46,942 bases of DNA from Deltaproteobacteria bacterium. Lineage in GTDB: Bacteria > Desulfobacterota > Binatia > UBA9968. Each line of letters starts with the position of its first letter. The first letter of the stretch is position 1. The notes beneath the pieces were generated by a model. It was not told the DNA's origin. It saw only the letters and a list, made by a program, of their open reading frames with translations, and did no database searches. The position numbers and the translations under genes were made by a program. Positions 8,843-16,229 of the stretch are shown here, piece after piece. The stretch is taken from positions 1-46,942 of the forward strand of contig JACQUW010000322.1 of NCBI GenBank assembly GCA_016210115.1. Reading direction: 5' to 3'.

Positions 8843-11065
8843 TCAAGGCATCTGCGGTTGCTGCTGCTTCCCGTGCTCCTGCTGGCTGTCTTTTAGTTGC
8901 TTTCCGCGTTCAAGCGGCAACACCGCTTCCGATTCCTTCTGTGTCTGTTTTTGCCGCATCCCCGACTCCTGTTGCTTTTCTCGCGATTGCGCCTGCTGTT
9001 GCCTCTTCAGCTCTAATGCTTTTCGCCGCTGCTCCTCTGCTTCCTTCCTAATCTTCGCCAGTTCCTGGTCTCTCTGCTGTTTCTCTTGCTGCTGTTTTTC
9101 GCGCATTCGCTGTTGTTGCTGTAGCCGCTCGGCTCGCTGGCGCTGCCACTCCTCTCCTTCTTTGCCTTCCTTCAGCGCTTTTCCGATCTGCCCGTCTTTT
9201 TGCTGTTGCTCCTGCTTTTGTGCCTCTTTTTCGGGCGTTTGCCGCTGCTGGTCCCGTTTAAACCGCTCCGCTCGGTTGCGCTTTCGTTCCTCAGGCGCCT
9301 TTCGGAGTTTGTCCTGCTGGGATTTCTGCTCCTCCTGTTGCTGTTCCAATTTCTCGCGCTGCCGTGCTGTTTCCGTCGCTGTAGCCGGTGCCTGGCTCGG
9401 AGCCGGCGAGGTGGCACGTTGTCCTTGCTGCGGTCTTTGTTCACGCCGCTCTATCGGTGGTACATGGGTGAGAACCGGCTCATTCGGCGTCGCCAGTTTT
9501 TTGCCTCGCGCCGGTGTCACGGGCTGCGGCTTAAGCGCCGAAGCACCCGGCGTCCGGGGCGCGAATTCCGCTCCGGTCTCCTCGACAGCCGCAGGTCGGA
9601 TAGGATGATGGTCGCGTTTGGAGCTCTTTTTTAAACTCATTTTCATAGCTGCATCCATCGGTACCGGCGCTCCCCGGCTCTTTTGAATTTCCGGTAGCTT
9701 TTCCTGAAAGGTCGGTGGCGGGGGAGCCGGTGCTAAGCGGACAACAGCGGGGCGTGAGAGGACGGTAGCAGGAGGAGCCTGTGGCTTTTGACGCTCCTCT
9801 CTTCCTGCGTTAACCCGCAGCGACGAACGGCTCGGAACGGGGAGGGGCTGTTCCATAATCCTGCCGGAACTCACCTCCCTCACGACCGCAGAGTCGCGTA
9901 CTACATTGGTCCGGACAGGCCTGCCGGAAACGAAGACATTCTGGTTTACGACCGTAACGTGTCTTTGGTTGACAAAAGTGATGTGTTCCTGACGGCGCGG
10001 GCGGCGGTAACCCCACCACGGAGCTATTCGATCACGCGGATGCAATGGAACCCAGCCGACATGGTCCCGAGTGCGAACAAATCCGACCACGGCCGGGGCA
10101 TATCTCACGACGCGCACCCTCGGCGCCGCCGGCACCCAATACCACCGCGAACGGTACGGGATCCAACGACCATAGTGGGACGTAGCCCATCCCCACGGCT
10201 CGTCGCTGATCCAAGTCCATCCCCAGGGGTCCTGCCAGAACCAATGGCCGGCTGTAAACGGCCGCCATCCGGATGGAACCTGGCGCGGGCTCCACGCATA
10301 ACCGAACTCCGGAATCTCCTCCCATCGTCCATGATCCCAAAGTTCTTCGACTCCGATCATTTCGCTGCTGACGTATCTCTGTGTTCTTGGGTACCGTTGC
10401 TCAAATCGATCATCCCTTTCAGCCACCCACCGATCAAAAGAATCGGGATTGCGGAGAGGAACGACTTCGTACCGAGGCGATTCAATTCCATAAATCCGAA
10501 TCTCACCTTCCTCCACACTTATCTGTCTGCCTTTAGCCGCCACGATCGCTCTTCCACGCCGCACCAAAATACGGGTGTTGCCCTCTTCATCCACCTCAAC
10601 CCGATATCTCCCGCTTGCCTCAAAGTTCACCGCCACGTTTGGCGTATCGACTTCGTAGATCTCATCGGCGGCAAGATTCCGGATATGAAAAGCCGCCTTC
10701 CCGACTCCGAGGTAAAATTGTTTAATGTCGTAGGAGAGATTGAGAGCTGTCAAATAGGTCCGCGGCGCGAGCCGGACGAAATTCCCGGCAGGGAGCTCTA
10801 ACTCCGCCCGGCCCGAGCTCGGAGAGTAGATCCTGTCCCCCAATGTGAACGGAACATTGATAGCCGCCGTTTCCCAGTAGTCGGGATCGTCCCCGCGGCT
10901 ATAGCTGACGCCTCCCGACACATACGAAACTCTGGCGACTTCCTGGTAAATTTCGGGGTCGTCAATATTCTCTTGCCCGACTGCCGGTTTTTGCGCAGGC
11001 GCAAAAAACATGAAACAGAATAAGACTGCGCAGGCGCAAAAACCCGATTGCTTCCGCGAATCCAT
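8843..11065 (-). CDS. FecR / DUF6600 periplasmic protein with long Q/E/K-rich tail
   Basis: 740 residues. Residues 1-30 are a signal peptide (AVLFCFMFFAPAQ). Residues about 45-200 form a FecR-like beta domain (VSGGVSYSRGDD, FTLGDRIYSPSSGRAELEL, VNFEASGRYRVEVDEEGNTRILVRRGRAIV). Residues about 240-380 are a DUF6600 region very rich in Trp and Tyr (YAWSPRQVPSGWRPFTAGHW, SRWYWVPA). Residues about 400-540 are Pro-rich. From about 560 to the end there is a low-complexity Q/E/K/R coiled coil. Proteins of this type are exported. FecR domains usually sense or transmit envelope signals, but no sigma factor is nearby. The gene lies 35 nt after the lipoprotein gene and is probably in one operon with it. 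The repetitive tail may mediate protein or polymer contacts. Confidence 0.82.
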   Translation of the reverse strand: MDSRKQSGFCACAVLFCFMFFAPAQKPAVGQENIDDPEIYQEVARVSYVSGGVSYSRGDDPDYWETAAINVPFTLGDRIYSPSSGRAELELPAGNFVRLAPRTYLTALNLSYDIKQFYLGVGKAAFHIRNLAADEIYEVDTPNVAVNFEASGRYRVEVDEEGNTRILVRRGRAIVAAKGRQISVEEGEIRIYGIESPRYEVVPLRNPDSFDRWVAERDDRFEQRYPRTQRYVSSEMIGVEELWDHGRWEEIPEFGYAWSPRQVPSGWRPFTAGHWFWQDPWGWTWISDEPWGWATSHYGRWIPYRSRWYWVPAAPRVRVVRYAPAVVGFVRTRDHVGWVPLHPRDRIAPWWGYRRPRRQEHITFVNQRHVTVVNQNVFVSGRPVRTNVVRDSAVVREVSSGRIMEQPLPVPSRSSLRVNAGREERQKPQAPPATVLSRPAVVRLAPAPPPPTFQEKLPEIQKSRGAPVPMDAAMKMSLKKSSKRDHHPIRPAAVEETGAEFAPRTPGASALKPQPVTPARGKKLATPNEPVLTHVPPIERREQRPQQGQRATSPAPSQAPATATETARQREKLEQQQEEQKSQQDKLRKAPEERKRNRAERFKRDQQRQTPEKEAQKQEQQQKDGQIGKALKEGKEGEEWQRQRAERLQQQQRMREKQQQEKQQRDQELAKIRKEAEEQRRKALELKRQQQAQSREKQQESGMRQKQTQKESEAVLPLERGKQLKDSQQEHGKQQQPQMP

Positions 11066-11100
11066 AAGCAGCTCTCTACTTGCCCCTCTCCCGAACCTGA

Positions 11101-11793
11101 CTAACGTATCCTGGCGGCCCTATCAGGACCCGATAAGAAGGCCAGGACCTGGAAACTGTCGGCGTTGAAAAATTCTCCTTCGAGCCTCACATAATCGCCT
11201 GTACGGAGCCGGCGGAAATTATCGATATCGGCTGCGCTCGCATTGTAGGGAATCGTCACGGTAACGTTTCTGCCGCTCCTGGGCCTGATTTCGAATGCGC
11301 CAAGATCATAATTGATTCGCTCGACCGTCCCCTCGAGCACCGCAGCTCTCGGCGGCGGTAGTGGGGTCCGCGCAACAGCCGAACCCGCCCTGGCTTGAAC
11401 CGGTTCCTGAACGCGGATCACATCGACGTAAGCGCTGCCCCGTGGAGGAGGTAAAAAGGCTATCAGGTCACCGGACTCAAGATTGCCGACTGAGTACTCC
11501 CAGCCATGATAAACCACTCTTGTCCGGTCGATATCATAGGTGATCGTGCGCACACGCCCGTCATCCGTCCGCACCTGCATCAAGCGTCGCGCGGGATCGA
11601 TCTGCACTACTTCCGCGCGAACTTCACCGGGCCGCAAACTCAAATCCCCTTCGATTCGAGCCTGGCCTAGTCGCGCCTCATCTAATGTCGGCCTCCTGAC
11701 TACTTCAGTCGGAGGTACACAAGCAGACACAGCCGTCAACGCCATAACGGCCGTCAAAAGAAATAGCAGTTTAGAACGATTGGGCGGTTCCAT
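11101..11793 (-). CDS. Lipoprotein with two OB-like beta repeats
   Basis: 230 residues with a lipoprotein signal: a hydrophobic core (LLFLLTAVMALTA) and lipobox VSAC, with the acylated Cys at residue 25. Two related beta units follow. The first (about 52-130) contains EVVQIDPARRLMQVRTDDGR and YSVGNLESGDLIAF. The second (about 150-228) contains GTVERINYDLGAFEIRPRSG and RRLRTGDYVRLEGEF. Each ends in a 'GD.V' turn, as in DUF5666/OB-fold modules. The Asp-free +2 residue (Val) suggests sorting to the outer membrane. A strong AAAGGAG lies 6 nt before the ATG. It is the first gene of the lipoprotein-FecR-small protein group; molecular function unknown. Confidence 0.75.
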   Translation of the reverse strand: MEPPNRSKLLFLLTAVMALTAVSACVPPTEVVRRPTLDEARLGQARIEGDLSLRPGEVRAEVVQIDPARRLMQVRTDDGRVRTITYDIDRTRVVYHGWEYSVGNLESGDLIAFLPPPRGSAYVDVIRVQEPVQARAGSAVARTPLPPPRAAVLEGTVERINYDLGAFEIRPRSGRNVTVTIPYNASAADIDNFRRLRTGDYVRLEGEFFNADSFQVLAFLSGPDRAARIR

Positions 11794-12386
11794 AATATTC
11801 TCCTTTCTGCGTTTTCAGGAGTGGGTTTATCCAAATCCTGTGCCAAGTTATCGCGTGACAACCATATCGGAGGGCGGATGGCATGTAGGAATCTTCCTCC
11901 AAAACGTAATGTCCGTTGGAATCCATCGTCCTCCCCTTGTGCGAAAAAATCTTTAGGAAAGGACAAATGCGCCGATTGGCGTTACGAAAGATCAACTATT
12001 TACGCGCGGGTTTGAAGATCAATGCTTGTGCTCGAGTTTAAACCAACCAGCGGCTCCAGACCGACGGCTCTTCTCACTGAAATTTGGGCCCGGTCCATTA
12101 TAACTTCAAAATAGATACTCGCGATACTGTTGCCGCTTTGCGAATTTTTGGAGGAAAATCCCTACGCGGAAACTCGGTTCCGAATCAAACGATTTCACAT
12201 TCTAGGTTGACCCGCTGAGACCTTATCTGATAGTCCTGGCGAGTGTTCCCAGCCCGATTTAAGACTCATCGGCACAAGGAGTTTTCAGCGCGCCAAAGCG
12301 CTTTTGGCGTGTTTTGACTTTCGAATGCGATACTTGTCCAGGTGAACTGAATTGTTTCCCGACTAAAGACCTCGGAGGAAAAGAGG
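11794..12386. promoter_or_regulatory. Divergent intergenic region (593 bp)
   Basis: This spacer separates the minus-strand lipoprotein operon from the plus-strand binding protein and should hold both promoters. On the plus strand, TTGACC (about 12208) is followed after 16-17 nt by TGATAG/ATAGTC, a mediocre sigma70-like pair. A short stem-loop lies at 12291-12309. On the minus strand an ATG at 11926, preceded by GGGGAGG, opens a 51-codon frame ending at 11771 inside the lipoprotein gene. It could be a leader peptide but resembles no family. Confidence 0.35.
12291..12309 (+). other. 7-bp stem-loop upstream of binding-protein gene
   Basis: CGCCAAA (12291-12297) pairs with TTTGGCG (12303-12309) around a GCGCT loop, followed by TGTTTT. 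It lies about 78 nt upstream of the start codon. It may be an attenuator or operator, or may arise by chance. Confidence 0.35.
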
Positions 12387-13409
12387 ATGAATCACAGTCC
12401 CAGGCTTCTGCTTGTCTTTCTGGTTTTCATCATCTCGGTCGGTTCGAGTGGCGACGTTTCATCTCAGACCGCCGGCTCACAGGCAGCCGTTATCGAGGCC
12501 GCCAAGCGCGAAGGAACCGTGATTTTTTATGGGGCGCTTAACATCAACGACAGCAGGCTCCTGTTGAAAAGATTTGAGGAAAAATACCCTTTCATAAAGA
12601 CGGAAAACCTTCGCATGAGCGCCGAGCCATTGTTGAACCGAATTCTGACCGAGGATAAGGCCGGCCGTAATTCCGTCGACCTCATCAATAACACCGTCCT
12701 CAATGCTCTAAAAAAAGCCGGGTTGTTGCAGCCATATCGCTCGCCGGAGAATTCCGCCTATCCCGAACAGTTCAGAGATCCCGACGGCTACTGGACGAGT
12801 CTTTATAACAACTATTACGTGCTGGGATATAACTCCAATCTGGTGAGCGCCAGAGAAGCGCCGAGGGACTGGCCTGATCTTCTGAACCCGAAGTGGAAAG
12901 GGAAGATCGGCATGGACCAAGAGGAATACGAGTGGTACGCCGCAACCCTCCAGTACTGGGGCCGCGAGAAAGCGCAGAAGTTCCACCGCGCTCTGGCCAG
13001 ACAGGACATCCATTGGCGCAAGGGGCACACGTTGATCTCACAGCTCATCGTCGCCGGCGAATTCCCTGTCGGGATTGTTTATGCCCACCGCGCAGAATCG
13101 ATGAAGAAAGCGGGCGCTCCCATTGGCTGGGTGAAAAGTTCCGATCCCGTGTTCGTTACCCTCTCGCCGATAACGATCGCCGCAAAGGCTCCTCATCCTA
13201 ACGCCGCCAAGCTGTTGTTCGATTTCATGCTCTCGAAAGAGGCCCAGCTCATGCTCCGCGGCGTAAATCGAATTTCCGGCCGGCTCGACGTAGAGCCTTT
13301 AGTGCCGGAGATGCATCCCAGCAAGCTAAAGCTCGTGGCCATCGACCCCAGGGTGGCCGAGGAGTTGGGCAAATATAGCCGGGAATTTCAGGACATCTAC
13401 TTTCGCTGA
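12387..13409 (+). CDS. Extracellular solute-binding protein, Fe(III)/spermidine type
   Basis: 340 residues with a signal peptide (LLLVFLVFIISVGSSG; cleavage near residue 24-28). The mature part starts AAVIEAAKREGTVIFYGALN, the signature of AfuA/FutA/PotD-like class-II binding proteins. It is followed by LLKRFEEKYPFIK, DLINNTVLNALKKAGLLQPY, PRDWPDLLNPKWKGKIGM and NAAKLLFDFMLSKEAQLML. The family captures ferric iron, thiamine, phosphonates or polyamines for ABC import. Tyr pairs in NNYYVLGYN may contact a metal, but the ligand cannot be read with confidence. GGAGGAAAAGAGG before the ATG is a strong ribosome binding site. No permease or ATPase lies next to it. Confidence 0.87.
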   Translation: MNHSPRLLLVFLVFIISVGSSGDVSSQTAGSQAAVIEAAKREGTVIFYGALNINDSRLLLKRFEEKYPFIKTENLRMSAEPLLNRILTEDKAGRNSVDLINNTVLNALKKAGLLQPYRSPENSAYPEQFRDPDGYWTSLYNNYYVLGYNSNLVSAREAPRDWPDLLNPKWKGKIGMDQEEYEWYAATLQYWGREKAQKFHRALARQDIHWRKGHTLISQLIVAGEFPVGIVYAHRAESMKKAGAPIGWVKSSDPVFVTLSPITIAAKAPHPNAAKLLFDFMLSKEAQLMLRGVNRISGRLDVEPLVPEMHPSKLKLVAIDPRVAEELGKYSREFQDIYFR

Positions 13410-13612
13410 AGCTGAACGCGCGACAAAACGCGCAGAGAGCAAAGCGGCCTGCCCGCCTATTGCACGCTTCCTGAATTTGGCTTAGTTTACGCACAAAGCT
13501 TCGGCTGGGTCTTTCGATCCGGCCAATCTTTGATCCCACACCTTAGCTCGCACTGGGCCGCCTAAGCCGGGCTTCCGCTAAAAACCAAAAAAATGCCGTG
13601 ACGGAGGTTAAG

Positions 13613-15190
13613 ATGGCTGATGAAAAGGCTGCTCTCCATCCGATCATCTATGTTCGTGGTTTCGCAATGACCCGGGGTGAAATCGACGAAACCACCGCCG
13701 ACCCTTTCTGCGGGTTCAATCTCGGCTCCACGGTTTTTCGCGCCACGCCGGATAGAGAAAAGCCCCCACGAAAGTTCATTTTCGAATCTCCCCTGGTGCG
13801 CCTGGGTTCCGATTTTGGGTACTCGGACGTTTACACCGACGGCCTGGATATCATGGATGAAGATTGGGGAACTCAGAGCATCTCCAGACAATCAATGATT
13901 GTCTATCGTTATTATGATCCCGCGTCGCAATTGCTGGGCGCTGCAGAAACACCAAAGATTGAGGAATTCGCGAAAGGGCTGAGCAGGCTCATTCTCCGTG
14001 TTCGGGACCTCGTTTGTAAGGATCCGGACAACAACGTCACCCGGGACACGTTTCGCTGCTATTTAATTGCTCATTCGATGGGCGGCCTGGTATGCCGTGC
14101 TTTTTTGCAGAATCCCGCATTGGACGAGGCTTCAACCCGTCAATACGTGGACAAATTCTTCACCTACGCCACGCCCCACAACGGCATCGATATGGCCGGC
14201 TTCAATGTGCCCCAATGGCTCAGTCGGGGTGACATTAATAACTTCAACCGAGAACGGATGGCGGTGTATCTAAACCTCCAGAAGCGATTCGATGACACCG
14301 GACGCGTCGACTGGCTTCCGGAGGAAGCCTTTCCTTCTGAAAAAATGTTTTGCCTCATTGGTACCAACCGTAGCGACTACGAGGTAGCTCACGGGCTGTC
14401 GCGCACCTTCGCGGGACACGGCAGCGACGGTCTTGTCCGGATCGAGAACGCATGGGTATGCGGCTTTGAAGCTGACGGAAAAGAGTCAATCCCCACTGCG
14501 AAAGCTTTCGTCTATCGGTCGCATTCAGGAGCCTTTGGCATCGTCAACAGCGAAGAGTCTTACCAGAATTTGATCCGCTTTCTTTTCGGCGATATACGGG
14601 TCGATATATGGCTCGATGTGGAAGAAATCCGTCTACCTGAAGCCATCCAGAAAGAGGCTGACAGGGGCAGAGAGATCGACGCTCTTTACCAGTTTGAGGT
14701 GTTGGCCTCGCCTCGGGGAAAGCTCTGGTACCTCACGCGCCGCGTCGCAGAGGAGGACTCTGTGGCATGCCTTCGGCACAAAAGCTGGATTCAATCACCC
14801 AAGCCATGCTCCCTTTACCTTTCGACGGTGTTTTTGGCCAAGCGAGCGCGGGTGAAGAAGGATAGGCCGTCATTGGCTTACAGCTTGACTTTAGGCGTCC
14901 GGGTTCCCGACTACGAAATTGAGAGAAAGCTATGGATCGATGAGCACTATGAGGGCGGATATCTCTTCCGTGACTCCGTGGTCATCGAGATCTTTCCACC
15001 TCAGAATGATGGAGAAGATTGGAAAATCGTGCATGACTGGCAGAGAGATGATTCCAGTCAGGTCACGACTACCCTGCCTTTCGATGGTCTGAAAAAGGCG
15101 AAAGTCGACCTGCCGGTGGCGTTTGCCAGTAACAAGACCCCGGGGGTTCGAGGAAAATTACGCTTCATCGTTTCGAATTGGAACGGGTAG
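13613..15190 (+). CDS. Alpha/beta hydrolase, PGAP1/lipase-like
   Basis: 525 residues from the ATG at 13613, which has GGAGG 5 nt upstream; an in-frame GTG 15 nt earlier would overlap that site. The N-terminal half is an alpha/beta hydrolase: IIYVRGFAMT near the start (oxyanion strand), then nucleophile elbow CYLIAHSMGGLVCRAFL with Ser at about 155. TYATPHNGIDMAG follows, then GHGSDGLVRIENA (probable acid) and YRSHSGAFG (probable His). The last about 180 residues are beta-rich and unassigned. No signal peptide is visible, so it is probably cytoplasmic or exported by an unusual route. It is first in a co-directional trio with the PQQ-like and BNR-repeat proteins. Lipase, esterase or amidase activity is plausible; substrate unknown. 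Confidence 0.8.
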   Translation: MADEKAALHPIIYVRGFAMTRGEIDETTADPFCGFNLGSTVFRATPDREKPPRKFIFESPLVRLGSDFGYSDVYTDGLDIMDEDWGTQSISRQSMIVYRYYDPASQLLGAAETPKIEEFAKGLSRLILRVRDLVCKDPDNNVTRDTFRCYLIAHSMGGLVCRAFLQNPALDEASTRQYVDKFFTYATPHNGIDMAGFNVPQWLSRGDINNFNRERMAVYLNLQKRFDDTGRVDWLPEEAFPSEKMFCLIGTNRSDYEVAHGLSRTFAGHGSDGLVRIENAWVCGFEADGKESIPTAKAFVYRSHSGAFGIVNSEESYQNLIRFLFGDIRVDIWLDVEEIRLPEAIQKEADRGREIDALYQFEVLASPRGKLWYLTRRVAEEDSVACLRHKSWIQSPKPCSLYLSTVFLAKRARVKKDRPSLAYSLTLGVRVPDYEIERKLWIDEHYEGGYLFRDSVVIEIFPPQNDGEDWKIVHDWQRDDSSQVTTTLPFDGLKKAKVDLPVAFASNKTPGVRGKLRFIVSNWNG

Positions 15191-15470
15191 AGGCCGCTTT
15201 TTAAGGAATATGCATGATTTGCCTGGCAGCACGCTGAACCATGAAAGCCACCGCCTGCTCTTCCGAGCCCGCGCAGGGGCTTTCATCTTGGCCGAGGGGC
15301 GCAAAAGAGAGGCCGCGGACGTCCGATGAGCCCGTTTCGACTCATGGTACTTACCCGCCTGTCTGCGTGCGGACACGCACAGGCAGGTCGGCCGCGGACC
15401 GACCCCTTGCGTCCTGAGGCTCCTTCGACCAAGCTCCGCGAGGTGCTTTCAGGGGAAACGGGAGAGCAAA
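15191..15470. other. Spacer made largely of a dispersed repeat
   Basis: The right half of this spacer is the dispersed palindromic element described at 15344-15465. The left half (15191-15343) shows no gene or clear signal. Confidence 0.5.
15344..15465 (+). repeat. Dispersed palindromic repeat, copy 1 (before PQQ-like gene)
   Basis: The core GCCTGTCTGCGTGCGGACAC / GCACAGGCAGGTCGGCCGCGG forms an imperfect hairpin. The same sequence occurs in reverse orientation at 46800-46942. There it carries about 24 extra bases in the hairpin loop, themselves palindromic. Similarity continues past the hairpin to GCGAGGTGCTTTC, just before the start codon in both places. No open frame or transposase is present, so it is a non-autonomous element of unknown mobility. 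Confidence 0.75.
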
Positions 15471-16187
15471 ATGGCTGAGCGGACCCGACCGGCGCGGTTT
15501 CCGCGGGGCGTCGCGGACACGACCGGAGGCCGGGCCTTCCTGCGCGATCAGGCTGGCACGCTGCTAGCGCTTGACCTAACGAGCGGCCGGATTCTCTGGC
15601 GAACCACTCGCCCTATGCGCCCGCTGCTCGCGCCGAATGCGCGGGTCGTTGCGATCCGCGTGGCTGCGCAGCACACGCTTGAGCTGCTCACGCTCGACGC
15701 ATCAGACGGCCGCGAGCTTGGCGTCTCGAAGCCGCTCGTTCTCCCGGAATGGATGAACGTCTCGCTCGAAGACTCGGCGGAATTCAAGATCGGAGTGGAG
15801 GCCGAGGATGGGATGGTCGTGCTGCGCTGGGACGCGCATGCCCGATACCGCGGCGGCGCGGCGCCGGGCGCGAAGGTGCTCGAAGCGGCGCGACGGGATG
15901 GCTGGGGCGAAGCGCGCGTAGATGCGGATACCCTCGAGATCAAAGGACTTGTCGAAGATTCCGGTGAAGCGCCTGAGCCGCTCGCTCAAGAGACTTTGTC
16001 TTCCGCTTCGCCTGACGTCCTGGAGCGGCAAGATCTTCACAACCGGTCCTTCCAACTCCTCGCGCGGAGCACTCGGGGGGTGGTTCAGATGCTTGTTCGG
16101 GCAGTTGACTCAGCGACCGGCCAAATAATATGGGAGACTGTTATCGGCGAGACTGTTTCGCGGCGCCCAAAGCCTCTGCGGCCTTAG
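15471..16187 (+). CDS. PQQ-like / BamB-like beta-propeller fragment protein
   Basis: 238 residues. The segment RDQAGTLLALDLTSGRILWRT is a classic PQQ-like propeller blade: 'G.L.ALD..TG...W' occurs near residues 25-45, again as LLTLDASDGREL, and finally near the end as VRAVDSATGQIIWETVIG. There are too few blades for a complete propeller, so it is either a small member or a remnant of a larger one. There is no signal peptide. Its start lies immediately after a dispersed repeat whose last bases supply a GAGGTG-like sequence. A closer GGGAGAG precedes the ATG. It sits 42 nt before the BNR-repeat gene and is probably cotranscribed with it. Confidence 0.65.
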   Translation: MAERTRPARFPRGVADTTGGRAFLRDQAGTLLALDLTSGRILWRTTRPMRPLLAPNARVVAIRVAAQHTLELLTLDASDGRELGVSKPLVLPEWMNVSLEDSAEFKIGVEAEDGMVVLRWDAHARYRGGAAPGAKVLEAARRDGWGEARVDADTLEIKGLVEDSGEAPEPLAQETLSSASPDVLERQDLHNRSFQLLARSTRGVVQMLVRAVDSATGQIIWETVIGETVSRRPKPLRP

Positions 16188-16229
16188 CGTCACGGGCGCT
16201 GCCCTTTGGTTCCAAAAGAGGGAGGCATC

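Noticed and set aside
8535-9608. Long plus-strand open frame (357 codons), Cys/Ser/Arg-rich
   Set aside because: It lies opposite the low-complexity Q/E/K coding tail of the FecR protein; its composition is the mirror of CAG/GAG-type codons and it has no ribosome binding site or family features.
9788-10801. Plus-strand open frame of 337 codons
   Set aside because: Antisense to the FecR/DUF6600 region, which has a signal peptide and clear domains; the antisense frame has none.
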